A stretch of DNA of 8,485 nucleotides from assembly GCA_052117325.1 (NCBI GenBank), contig JBQKJJ010000037.1. One strand, given 5' to 3'. The position numbers and the translations under genes were made by a program. Shown piece after piece: positions 1 through 6,636 of this stretch; within the stretch, counting starts at the first letter, position 1, and the number at the start of each line of letters is the position of its first letter. The stretch is from CAG-964 sp902789345 (GTDB lineage: Bacteria > Bacillota > Clostridia > Oscillospirales > Acutalibacteraceae). The notes below the pieces were generated by a model that made no database searches, was not told where the DNA came from, and saw only the letters and a list, made by a program, of their open reading frames with translations.

Positions 1-3000
1 TTTCGGTCATTTTTCCTTTTGTTGCCGCCTCAAGCTCCTTGCCTGATTCTAACCAGTTGTACCCTGTAAGGGCCTGCTGACCTATTACAGAGAATCCTTT
101 AAACTCATACTCGGTAGACTTCTCGGTAAACACTTTATATATTTTACCTTGAGTTGCCTTTGCGGTTGTAATATGGGTTTTTGAGTTAAATTCAAAGTAC
201 ACGGTACACGGCTCATTATACTTAAAGCTCATATTGTCAGACTTGCCGGCAATACCGTAGCTCTCTGTCCAGGCGTGGTCCTTTGCTATTTTAAACTGGC
301 ACTCGGTTTCTACATAGTTTCCGTTTTTATCCTTGTCAGGAGTAAAGTCGCAAGTGTATGTATATATGCTTGCGTTTGACGGGCTAAGCTTCAAATCGTA
401 ATTTGAATCGGTTACATTCCAAGTAGAGTTTGGCAAAGTGCCTACCAGTGTCCACACATCAGGGTTTACCTCTGTTGCCGTACCACCCAAGAGAATTTTC
501 TTCTCTACCGGGTTTCCGCTTTGGTCTACAGTTTCAGCACCGTTCTCGTCTATTGGCTTGCCGTTAGAGTTTGTAAGCACTGCATATATTTGATAGTTTT
601 GCGAGCGCAAACCATTGTACTTAAACATTATCCTTGCGGTGCAATTTTCTACAGGTATATTCAGAACACAGTCATTACCGTCAAAGCGGTCTGCACCATA
701 GTTATATGCCATAGAGTTGTTTGCCTGCACCTTAAATGAATACTTGCCTGCCGCCAGGCCTGTATATGTGTTTTCAAAAAAGTCTGTTGCTTCGTTGTAG
801 GTCAGCTTGTTGGCTTCTACTCCACACTTCCAGTCATTATCGGTTGAAAGCGAACCGTCGGCTGTGTTCATTTTGTAGTCCCAGTGGTTAAGCTTAACTG
901 TAGCGGTTGATGCCTGGGAATATCTGTAGGCAGTTACCACTCCTGCAAGCTGTGCCGCATACACATTTGTATTTGGTTGGTAGTTTTCGTATATTTTCTC
1001 TGTGCTGTTGGCTCTTGACAAAACTGTGGCTGTTGCCGGTTTTGTTATGTAGCCATTGCTGTCGGTTTCGGCAGGAGAATTGCCCACATAGAATTGCGAG
1101 GATTTTACTTGGTCTGTTATGTCGCTTTCAGACACATCTGCCATATTCTGCACTGTGGTGTCTGCCGCCATAAAGGTTTTTAACTGTGGATAATATCCCT
1201 GGTTATACTGCCAAACATCTGTATTTTCAGAATCAACAGCAGTTTCACTCCCCATTGACATACGGCTTAGAACATTGCCGCTGCTGTCCTTATACTCTAC
1301 AGGCAAGCCTGTAAGTCCGGCTACATTTTTTGTATCAGATTTTTCCGTGTACACACCGGTAATGCCTATTACAGAGAACGGCGTTTCGTTTCCGTTTGCG
1401 TCCTTGTGTACAACCTTGCTGTTGGCATTAACTCCTTTTCTTGCGTTCTGACCGCTTGCATCATCTCGGCAGGTTTCGGCATACGCCAAGCCTATTGCCA
1501 TTTCATGCATTCCTGTTGTCTGCATATCGTAGTAACAGTTGTAGAAGTAGCCAAAGGTATTGTTACTCCTTTCAGTGCGAGATGTACTGAGGTAATAATC
1601 GTCTATATTTATAGCACCTATAAAACCACCTGTTGGATAATAGTCACTCATATTATTTTTAGTTTTGTAATAATTACCTTTAAAAAAGCTTTTGTCGTTA
1701 CCGATTGATTTATTAATATTGTTTTGAGTAAGTATATTACCTACTTCACCTGCCGCATAGCAGTTAATATATGCATTACCATAGATATTATTTATTATTG
1801 TATCGTCTGGTACTTTTACCGCTGCACCCGTTTGAGAATACACATCATCTATACCAATAAAGCCACCACAATATTTACCCGTATAATCCATACCTACCAT
1901 AGCAGTTGAATAACAGTTAATAAATACTGAAGTTGAGTCAGCTTTATTCATGAGATTAAAACTAGCATTACTCGTAGTTTCTGTATTATAGTAATCTCTA
2001 TAATGCATACTGTATCCGACAAAGCCGCCCATTGCAACCTTTCCCTCAACAACCCCAGAAGAATAGCAATTTTTAAATACTGAACCTACCGTGTTTTTAT
2101 GATTATAATCGTAATTATTACCGGTAAATGTTTCAATAGATACTCTGCCAATAAAACCTCCTGTGTTGTTATTCGCGTAAATAGTATTATTGGTATAACA
2201 ATTATTAGCGGATATAACACGACCACATGAAATAAATGCACCAGAATCAACACCGGTTGAAAACATTTCGCAATTGACTGAATTTGAATTATTAATCATT
2301 ACAGGAAATACCGGTTGAAAATAAAACATAAACGCATTGGGGTTTTTAGGAAATTCTGCATCATATCTGACTTTCGGAGGATTATGCGGTGATGTGAATG
2401 AAAAAAAGCCACCAACATGATTTTTTCCGTATATATATCCATCACTTATTGAACAATTATTAACAAACAGCTTTGAATAATCGCCTTTTCCTCCAAAAAA
2501 TGCCATACCGTCATCGGTTGTATTTACATTTGTATTTTGCTGAAAAAAAGCCCCTTTCAAATGAACATTTTCAAAAGACACATTTGTTTGTTCCCAATTT
2601 CCATGTCCGTAAAATAGTCCGGCTAAAATGTCTCCGGAGTAGTTAGAAAAATAGTGCAATAGCATTACAGACTGGAAACCAAAATTCTCGACAATTAGTT
2701 TTGCCGAACCGGACAATTTATTAAAAAGACCGAGGCAAGCCCTATTACCATATATTTTTAAATTATAAACGGTATGGCCATTACCTTGAATATACAATGT
2801 TTTATTGATTAAATCTTTATCAGTAGAAAACTGTTTATTATCAGCACCTCCCATATCTATATCAGAAAGCAAATTAAGCTTTATTGAACTTACATTACTT
2901 GTTTGGTTTAATACCCAAGCAAACTGATCTGCAGTATATACATTATATACTGTATAAGTTGCACTTGAGGTGACATTAACAGTTTTGCCAGTGGAACCAT

Positions 3001-3406
3001 CAATATATGAATCAGCATATTTTTCTGTGACAGATGTGCTTGTCATTGAGGTTACTGTGGTAGTACCGTACTTTTGTAAACCGCCGTCAATTTCGTTGCC
3101 GTTATTATCATAGCCTTGCATATGTGAAGTGTCTGTCCAGTTGAAAAATTCATTTCCCTGCTGAACAGGCAAATCTTTAATAGCATCGGCAGGCTGAACA
3201 GAGGTATAATTTTGCCCAAACACTTTATTTTGAATTTCTGTCCACCGTGCATTTTGAAAATCGCTGATGTTGTCATACTTGGTTTGTGACACGGCTTCTG
3301 CCGAGGTGTTCATACTTGTTAATGGAAGCGATGTTACAAGCAGTACAAGTATCAGCAGAACAGAAATAGTGGTATGTGAAATTTTTCCTAAATTTATACT
3401 TTTCAT
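1..3406 (-). CDS. Large secreted GLUG-repeat protein with X25-like modules (3' part outside the window)
   Basis: The frame read leftwards from the ATG at 3406-3404 has no stop over 1135 codons, so the gene continues beyond the left edge. AGGAGG at 3420-3415, eight bases upstream, fixes the start. Residues 1-38 form a signal peptide: Lys near the N-terminus, a VLLILVLLV core and a likely cleavage after the AEA at 36-38. Residues about 160-220 resemble the entry part of GLUG proteins (LLSDIDMGG near 179, GNGHTVYNL near 208). Residues about 330-640 hold degenerate repeats with GGFIG/GGFVG near 416, 460, 514 and 594 and recurrent NCY motifs, ending in NCYYDMQTTGM and, near 736, GYYPQLKTF, a common end of such domains. 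Two small modules follow (about 845-935 and 975-1080) with YSFKVQ...YNYGAD and FKIAKDHAWTESYG signatures, like the X25 modules of pullulanases. A third appears to begin near 1104. I infer an extracellular or wall-attached protein for adhesion or glycan binding. No catalytic domain is visible; the anchor, if any, lies outside. Confidence 0.9.
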   Translation of the reverse strand, partial: MKSINLGKISHTTISVLLILVLLVTSLPLTSMNTSAEAVSQTKYDNISDFQNARWTEIQNKVFGQNYTSVQPADAIKDLPVQQGNEFFNWTDTSHMQGYDNNGNEIDGGLQKYGTTTVTSMTSTSVTEKYADSYIDGSTGKTVNVTSSATYTVYNVYTADQFAWVLNQTSNVSSIKLNLLSDIDMGGADNKQFSTDKDLINKTLYIQGNGHTVYNLKIYGNRACLGLFNKLSGSAKLIVENFGFQSVMLLHYFSNYSGDILAGLFYGHGNWEQTNVSFENVHLKGAFFQQNTNVNTTDDGMAFFGGKGDYSKLFVNNCSISDGYIYGKNHVGGFFSFTSPHNPPKVRYDAEFPKNPNAFMFYFQPVFPVMINNSNSVNCEMFSTGVDSGAFISCGRVISANNCYTNNTIYANNNTGGFIGRVSIETFTGNNYDYNHKNTVGSVFKNCYSSGVVEGKVAMGGFVGYSMHYRDYYNTETTSNASFNLMNKADSTSVFINCYSTAMVGMDYTGKYCGGFIGIDDVYSQTGAAVKVPDDTIINNIYGNAYINCYAAGEVGNILTQNNINKSIGNDKSFFKGNYYKTKNNMSDYYPTGGFIGAINIDDYYLSTSRTERSNNTFGYFYNCYYDMQTTGMHEMAIGLAYAETCRDDASGQNARKGVNANSKVVHKDANGNETPFSVIGITGVYTEKSDTKNVAGLTGLPVEYKDSSGNVLSRMSMGSETAVDSENTDVWQYNQGYYPQLKTFMAADTTVQNMADVSESDITDQVKSSQFYVGNSPAETDSNGYITKPATATVLSRANSTEKIYENYQPNTNVYAAQLAGVVTAYRYSQASTATVKLNHWDYKMNTADGSLSTDNDWKCGVEANKLTYNEATDFFENTYTGLAAGKYSFKVQANNSMAYNYGADRFDGNDCVLNIPVENCTARIMFKYNGLRSQNYQIYAVLTNSNGKPIDENGAETVDQSGNPVEKKILLGGTATEVNPDVWTLVGTLPNSTWNVTDSNYDLKLSPSNASIYTYTCDFTPDKDKNGNYVETECQFKIAKDHAWTESYGIAGKSDNMSFKYNEPCTVYFEFNSKTHITTAKATQGKIYKVFTEKSTEYEFKGFSVIGQQALTGYNWLESGKELEAATKGKMTE
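165..900 (-). other. Two tandem X25-like beta-sandwich modules in the surface protein
   Basis: Residues about 845-935 and 975-1080 share one order of motifs. There is an aromatic/Trp start (NDWKC; VWTLVGTLPNSTW), a strand ending in F/Y-K-V/I (YSFKVQ; CQFKIAK), a short Asn/His-Trp/Tyr-Gly turn (NNSMAYNYGAD; DHAWTESYGIAG), and an Asn-rich strand leading to an I/V-x-F end (TARIMFKYN; TVYFEFN). This is the pattern of the X25 module found beside catalytic domains in pullulanases and amylases. A third copy seems to start near residue 1104 (FSVIGQQALTGYNW) and is cut by the window edge. The assignment is from memory of the family pattern, not from a search; another all-beta carbohydrate-associated fold is possible. 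Confidence 0.5.
3294..3406 (-). other. Signal peptide of the surface protein
   Basis: The first 38 codons encode a basic N-terminus (MKSINLGKISH), a hydrophobic stretch of Val, Leu and Ile, and a polar end NTSAEA with small residues at the -3/-1 positions. This is a classical Sec type I signal. There is no lipobox cysteine, so it is not a lipoprotein signal. Cleavage could fall after Ala36 or Ala38. Confidence 0.85.
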
Positions 3407-3625
3407 TTATACTGCCTCCTTACTCCGGTTATTGAATTGAATTAAATTTACCCTAATTACTTACCCTACCTTAAGTTGTTTCTTCACTACAGCAAGTAGT
3501 TTTTCACCGTGTGCTGTAACTTCAAAACAATATTATCATAATAACTTTACTATCGATTTCCTACATAAGACTAATTATTAACCTAAACCTATTTTAAATA
3601 ACTTTTCCTATATGCTATTAAGTAA
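3407..3625 (-). promoter_or_regulatory. Long AT-rich 5' leader of the surface-protein gene
   Basis: About 210 bases lie between the predicted transcription start and the ATG, with no reading frame of note. Two things stand out. One is a 7-bp inverted repeat, TACAGCA (3488-3494) and TGCTGTA (3512-3518), with a 17-base loop. The other is a direct repeat TTACCCTA (plus-strand view) at 3448-3455 and 3461-3468, 13 bases apart. I could not match the leader to a known riboswitch, and there is no clear terminator within it. Confidence 0.3.
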
Positions 3626-3654
3626 ATAATATCACTCGAATAGCCGTTTGTCAA
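3626..3654 (-). promoter_or_regulatory. Promoter of the surface-protein gene
   Basis: Read on the minus strand there is a perfect -35 TTGACA (3654-3649), a 17-base gap and a -10 TATTAT (3631-3626). Transcription should begin near 3619, which leaves a leader of about 210 bases before the start codon. A 7-base inverted repeat (AATAGCC at 3639-3645, GGCTATT at 3664-3670) flanks the -35 box and could be an operator. No other comparably good promoter is visible between here and the gene. Confidence 0.65.
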
Positions 3655-3774
3655 TAATTTATTGGCTATTTTAAACAAATTTAAACCTATACATGTGTTG
3701 CAATTAGTATTTATTATTTACTATATAATTAAAAGTAAGTTTCCCATTAATAATCCATCATAGCATATTACAGT

Positions 3775-3808
3775 AAAACTCCCATAGCTTTTAAAACCAT
3801 GGGAGTTT
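3775..3808 (-). terminator. Hairpin terminator after the HxlR gene
   Basis: AAACTCCCAT (3776-3785) and ATGGGAGTTT (3799-3808) are perfect complements, giving a 10-bp stem with a 13-base loop, about 25 bases past the stop codon of the regulator gene. On the minus strand the stem ends in a run of only four T, so termination may be moderate. The hairpin separates the regulator gene from the surface-protein promoter downstream. Confidence 0.65.
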
Positions 3809-3833
3809 CAAGTTCGGGCTTTACGGCATAGAA

Positions 3834-4163
3834 TTACTGTTTCAGTACCGATTTATAATAGTTTCCAAATTCGGCGAGGTCGTCAATAATTGGTAGCATT
3901 TGACGGCCCAGGTCTGTCAGTCCGTATTCTACTTTTGGGGGCATTTCTCTAAAATCGTGACGGTATGCAAGCCCATCATCAATCATCTGCCTAAGGCTGT
4001 CGGTCAACACCTTTTGGGATATTCCGTCTAAATCTCTTTGGAGTTCATTAAACCTCCATGGGCGTTCTTTAAGGTTTCGGAGAATCAGCAGTTTCCATTT
4101 TCCGCCGATTAAAGATACGGCTGTTGCAACGGGACAAGCCGGCAATTCGTCTTTTGTTTTCAT
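3834..4163 (-). CDS. HxlR-family winged-helix transcriptional regulator
   Basis: A 109-residue protein of typical HxlR length (MarR-like winged helix, DUF24). It opens with the conserved CPVATAVSLIGGKWKLLILRNL region (Cys10, Gly-Gly-Lys-Trp near 20-23), followed by the recognition part RFNELQRDLDGISQKVLTDSLRQMIDDGL and the wing VEYGLTDLGRQML, and ends in a C-terminal dimer helix. Cys10 sits where YodB/HypR-type members of the family carry the thiol that senses quinones, diamide or hypochlorite, so a redox or electrophile sensor is plausible. The start is supported by AGGTGA seven bases upstream. The gene is divergent from a small cupin gene, and the spacer has inverted repeats of the expected type, so it probably represses itself and the cupin. 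The true inducer is unknown. Confidence 0.93.
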   Translation of the reverse strand: MKTKDELPACPVATAVSLIGGKWKLLILRNLKERPWRFNELQRDLDGISQKVLTDSLRQMIDDGLAYRHDFREMPPKVEYGLTDLGRQMLPIIDDLAEFGNYYKSVLKQ

Positions 4164-4197
4164 GGTTTCATCACCTCATAAACACAGTATATCACAC

Positions 4198-4213
4198 ATA
4201 CTAAAAAAAGTAT
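4198..4213. promoter_or_regulatory. Candidate HxlR operator 1
   Basis: ATACT-N6-AGTAT is a perfect inverted repeat with an all-A centre. It resembles the TACT...AGTA boxes described for YodB-type HxlR regulators. On the minus strand it lies just upstream of a TATACT (4191-4186) that could be the -10 of the regulator gene, so occupancy would block that promoter. This is inference from position and symmetry. Confidence 0.55.
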
Positions 4214-4231
4214 ACAGTCACAAAAAGGTGC

Positions 4232-4251
4232 GTACTTGTTTTTGAGTGTAC
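4232..4251. promoter_or_regulatory. Candidate HxlR operator 2
   Basis: A 20-base element begins with GTACTTG and ends with GAGTGTAC, with a T-rich centre. The outer GTAC/GTAC and inner ACT/AGT pairs are symmetric, with one extra base in the right arm. It overlaps the proposed -35 region of the cupin promoter, and so would fit repression of that gene. It is less regular than operator 1. Confidence 0.4.
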
Positions 4252-4269
4252 AGAATGATAATCTATAGA
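4242..4269 (+). promoter_or_regulatory. Candidate promoter of the cupin gene
   Basis: TTGAGT (4242-4247), a 16-base gap and TATAGA (4264-4269) make a reasonable vegetative promoter about 40 bases before the start codon. GATAAT at 4257-4262 is an alternative -10, but it has a poorer -35. Confidence 0.4.
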
Positions 4270-4310
4270 CAAGCAAAAGATATTTGCAAAAATTTTAGGA
4301 GGTAACAAAC

Positions 4311-4664
4311 ATGAAAAATTACACAAAAACCAACATTGGAAATGAAGGCAGAGCAGAGCTTCACCAGGCGCTTGGCTTAACAGGTGCGGAAATCAGTATC
4401 AATCAGCTTCCGGCAGGTGCCGGCGTTCCTTTTGTTCATTCACACAAAAACAATGAGGAAATCTACGGAATTATTTCCGGCAAGGGTAAGGTTATGATTG
4501 ACGGTGAGGAAATTGCGCTTACTGCCGGTGACTGGCTCAAAATTGCTCCTGCGGCAAAGCGACAGTTCTCTGCGGCGGCTGATGAGGGTATAACCTTTGT
4601 CTGTATACAGGTAAAGGAGAACTCTCTGGGTGGATTTACCGCTGACGACGCAGTTGTGTATTAA
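4311..4664 (+). CDS. Small single-domain cupin protein
   Basis: 117 residues, one Cupin_2-type beta-barrel, cytoplasmic (no signal peptide). Motif 1 is clear: a Gly-rich lead, then HSH (His43, His45), Glu49 or Glu50 and Gly57 (VHSHKNNEEIYGIISGKG). Motif 2 is present as GDWLKIAP near 73-80, but the usual metal-binding His is absent, with Lys-Arg (83-84) in its region. Metal would therefore be held by two His and a Glu, or the protein may have lost metal catalysis. AGGAGG at 4297-4302, eight bases upstream, sets the start. The gene is transcribed alone, ends in a strong hairpin, and diverges from an HxlR regulator that probably controls it. Such regulator-cupin pairs suggest a role in stress or detoxification, but the substrate cannot be told from sequence. 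Confidence 0.88.
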   Translation: MKNYTKTNIGNEGRAELHQALGLTGAEISINQLPAGAGVPFVHSHKNNEEIYGIISGKGKVMIDGEEIALTAGDWLKIAPAAKRQFSAAADEGITFVCIQVKENSLGGFTADDAVVY

Positions 4665-4680
4665 GTTAATAAAAGGTCAA

Positions 4681-4722
4681 AGAGGCACAGTTTCGGGTTA
4701 ACCGAGACTGTGCCTTTTGTTA
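4681..4722 (+). terminator. Strong rho-independent terminator after the cupin gene
   Basis: AGGCACAGTTTCGG (4683-4696) pairs with CCGAGACTGTGCCT (4702-4715) through 14 bp with a single G-T wobble and a 5-base loop, followed at once by TTTTGTTATGTT. It starts 17-20 bases after the stop codon and isolates the cupin transcript from the transporter operon. Confidence 0.92.
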
Positions 4723-4730
4723 TGTTAGTT

Positions 4731-5003
4731 TTATAATTGTTACTCATCGAGCAAACCGGAAGCTACCAAACTAATTTCAGCATTTTAGTTATTTAATTAT
4801 AAACCCACTACCACATTTCATTTGATTTAAAATTTTTCCTAAATTGCAATAACAAACTAAAAGCCTTTTATGTAACCCCGCCGTTGTTCTAAAAAATTTT
4901 TATTACTCACTCCCCTATATTTCCATAATTTTTTCCGTTTGGAATTTACAAGGTAAAATATTGTAATACTAACTGTTAGGCGGTGATTTGTGGGTAAAAT
5001 TAT
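4731..5003. other. AT-rich spacer without recognised features
   Basis: I see no gene, RNA or repeat of note here between the cupin terminator and the promoter region of the transporter operon. Frames in all directions are short and lack ribosome binding sites. Confidence 0.5.
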
Positions 5004-5031
5004 TTGACAATTAGGTTATTAACGGTCTAAT
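5004..5031 (+). promoter_or_regulatory. Upstream candidate promoter of the transporter operon
   Basis: A perfect TTGACA (5004-5009), 16 bases, then TCTAAT (5026-5031). It would give a leader of about 190 bases. Two copies of TGTATAC (5042-5048 and 5055-5061) lie just downstream of the expected start point, where a repressor could act. Confidence 0.45.
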
Positions 5032-5109
5032 GGCTGATATATGTATACACACGCTGTATACTAATTATTTAGCTTCTGTAATTTATTTAATAAATTATTA
5101 ATTTTTTTG

Positions 5110-5138
5110 TTGTACACGGTACGTTTTTATGGTAATAT
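5110..5138 (+). promoter_or_regulatory. Downstream candidate promoter of the transporter operon
   Basis: TTGTAC (5110-5115), 17 bases and TAATAT (5133-5138), about 90 bases before the start codon. It is weaker at the -35 than the upstream candidate. Either or both could be used. Confidence 0.35.
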
Positions 5139-5228
5139 TAACATTATATGAAGAAACTATTTATAAAAAATTAATGAGCAAATTCCTATCTATTTTATTG
5201 GTTTATGCTCTATTACAAGGAGGAAAAA

Positions 5229-6635
5229 ATGGAAAAACATCTAAAGCGAAACTCTTTTAAGGGTTCACTGGGCTTTGTTTTGGCGGCGGCCGGCAGTGCA
5301 GTGGGCCTGGGAAATATATGGAGGTTCCCTTACCTGGCGGCTAAAGACGGAGGCGGACTGTTCTTGGTGCTGTATATTATACTGGCACTAACCTTTGGTT
5401 TTACTTTGTTGACAACTGAAATTGCAATAGGCAGAAAAACTAAGCAAAGTCCCCTTACAGCTTATGGTCAGTTCAAGAAAAAATGGAAATGGCTTGGTGT
5501 GGTTGCCTGCTTAGTACCTGTGATTATAATGCCATATTACTGTGTAATAGGCGGCTGGGTATTGAAATATTTCTTAGCGTATTTAACAGGTCAAGGCACA
5601 GCACTGGCAGCCGACAACTACTTTACCTCGTTTATTACAAGCGACATTGAGCCAATAGTAATGTTAATATTATTTTTGGGTGCGTCTGCTTTTGTAGTAT
5701 TCCGTGGAGTAAACAAGGGTATAGAATCTTTTTCAAAGGTTATTATGCCTGCTTTGCTGTTACTGGTAGTAGCAATAGCTGTATTTTCACTTACACTTAG
5801 CCACACTGATTCAAACGGTGCTACACGAACAGGTCTTGAGGGTTTAAAGGTTTATGTTATTCCGGACCTGTCAGACCTTACTGTTAAAAGCTTTTTCTCA
5901 ACACTGCTTGATGCAATGGGACAGCTTTTCTTTAGTTTAAGTGTTGCTATGGGTATTATGATTACCTACGGCTCATATGTGCGTGACGACGCTAACCTTA
6001 ATAAATCAATTAACCAAATAGAAATATTTGACACGGTTGTTGCATTTTTAGCCGGAGTTATGATTATTCCTGCTGTGTACACATTCTCGGGCATTGAGGG
6101 TATGGATGCCTCCGGCCCAAGCCTAATGTTTATATCTCTGCCAAAGGTATTTGCCGCAATGGGCTTTGCCGGCAACATCGTTGGTTGTTTGTTCTTTGCA
6201 ATGGTTTTATTTGCAGCCTTAACAAGTGCCGTATCTGTTATGGAAGCTGTAGTATCAAGCTTAATGGATAACTTTAAACTGTCCCGAGTAAAGTCGGCAA
6301 GTATAGAGGGTATAATTGCCTTGGTTGTTGGAATTTTGGTATGCTTAGGCTACAACATAATGTATTTTGAGGCGTCATTGCCAAACGGAACAACAGGTCA
6401 GCTGTTGGATATAATGGACTATATAAGCAACAACATTCTTATGCCAATAGTAGCTATAGGCACCTGCGTATTAATCGGCTGGATAGTTAAACCTAAAACC
6501 ATTATTGACGAGGTTGAAAAAAGCGGCACCAAAATGGGCAGAAAAAGGCTTTACACCGTAATGATTAAATTTGTTGCCCCTGCTATGCTTGTGTTGCTTT
6601 TCTTAAAATCAGTAGGAATATTAACAGTAATATAA
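5229..6635 (+). CDS. Sodium-dependent amino-acid symporter, NSS (SNF) family
   Basis: A 468-residue membrane protein of the neurotransmitter:sodium symporter family (LeuT fold, MhsT/Tyt1-like bacterial branch), expected to import an amino acid with Na+. TM1 holds the signature GSAVGLGNIWRFPY (22-35), whose Asn29 matches the Na1 ligand Asn27 of LeuT. TM6 has the unwound FFSLSVAMG stretch (234-242) followed by ITYGSYVRDD. TM8 holds FAALTSAVSVMEA (328-340) with the Thr-Ser pair of the Na2 site. About 11-12 membrane segments are seen, the last at 448-466. I chose the ATG at 5229 because AGGAGG (5218-5223) precedes it by five bases; an in-frame ATG at 5205 lies upstream of that site and would add eight charged residues. 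The next gene, azlC, begins one base after the stop, so the two are co-transcribed. Substrate is not certain; hydrophobic or aromatic amino acids are usual for this branch. Confidence 0.94.
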   Translation: MEKHLKRNSFKGSLGFVLAAAGSAVGLGNIWRFPYLAAKDGGGLFLVLYIILALTFGFTLLTTEIAIGRKTKQSPLTAYGQFKKKWKWLGVVACLVPVIIMPYYCVIGGWVLKYFLAYLTGQGTALAADNYFTSFITSDIEPIVMLILFLGASAFVVFRGVNKGIESFSKVIMPALLLLVVAIAVFSLTLSHTDSNGATRTGLEGLKVYVIPDLSDLTVKSFFSTLLDAMGQLFFSLSVAMGIMITYGSYVRDDANLNKSINQIEIFDTVVAFLAGVMIIPAVYTFSGIEGMDASGPSLMFISLPKVFAAMGFAGNIVGCLFFAMVLFAALTSAVSVMEAVVSSLMDNFKLSRVKSASIEGIIALVVGILVCLGYNIMYFEASLPNGTTGQLLDIMDYISNNILMPIVAIGTCVLIGWIVKPKTIIDEVEKSGTKMGRKRLYTVMIKFVAPAMLVLLFLKSVGILTVI

Positions 6636-6636
6636 A

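Noticed and set aside
521..1909. Four plus-strand frames (521-739, 907-1173, 1406-1708, 1724-1909) rich in Cys, Ile and Val.
   Set aside because: All lie antisense to the continuous surface-protein frame, lack good ribosome binding sites and have compositions expected from reading the opposite strand of Asn/Tyr/Gly-rich repeats.
1600..2420. Repetitive AT-rich DNA as a tandem repeat or CRISPR array.
   Set aside because: The repetition is at protein level (GLUG-like motifs), with no constant DNA repeat or regular spacer length.
3052..3276. Minus-strand frame of 74 codons.
   Set aside because: It overlaps the surface-protein gene in another frame of the same strand and matches no family I recognise.
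3407..3619. A known riboswitch in the surface-protein leader.
   Set aside because: I compared it by eye with the c-di-GMP-I consensus because of the GGAAA and repeat content, but the conserved cores are missing.
5205..5228. Upstream ATG as start of the NSS transporter.
   Set aside because: The AGGAGG at 5218-5223 lies after it and directly before the ATG at 5229, so the latter is preferred.
5618..6178. Two minus-strand frames (5618-5806 and 5966-6178).
   Set aside because: They are antisense to the well-supported NSS transporter and show no family signature.
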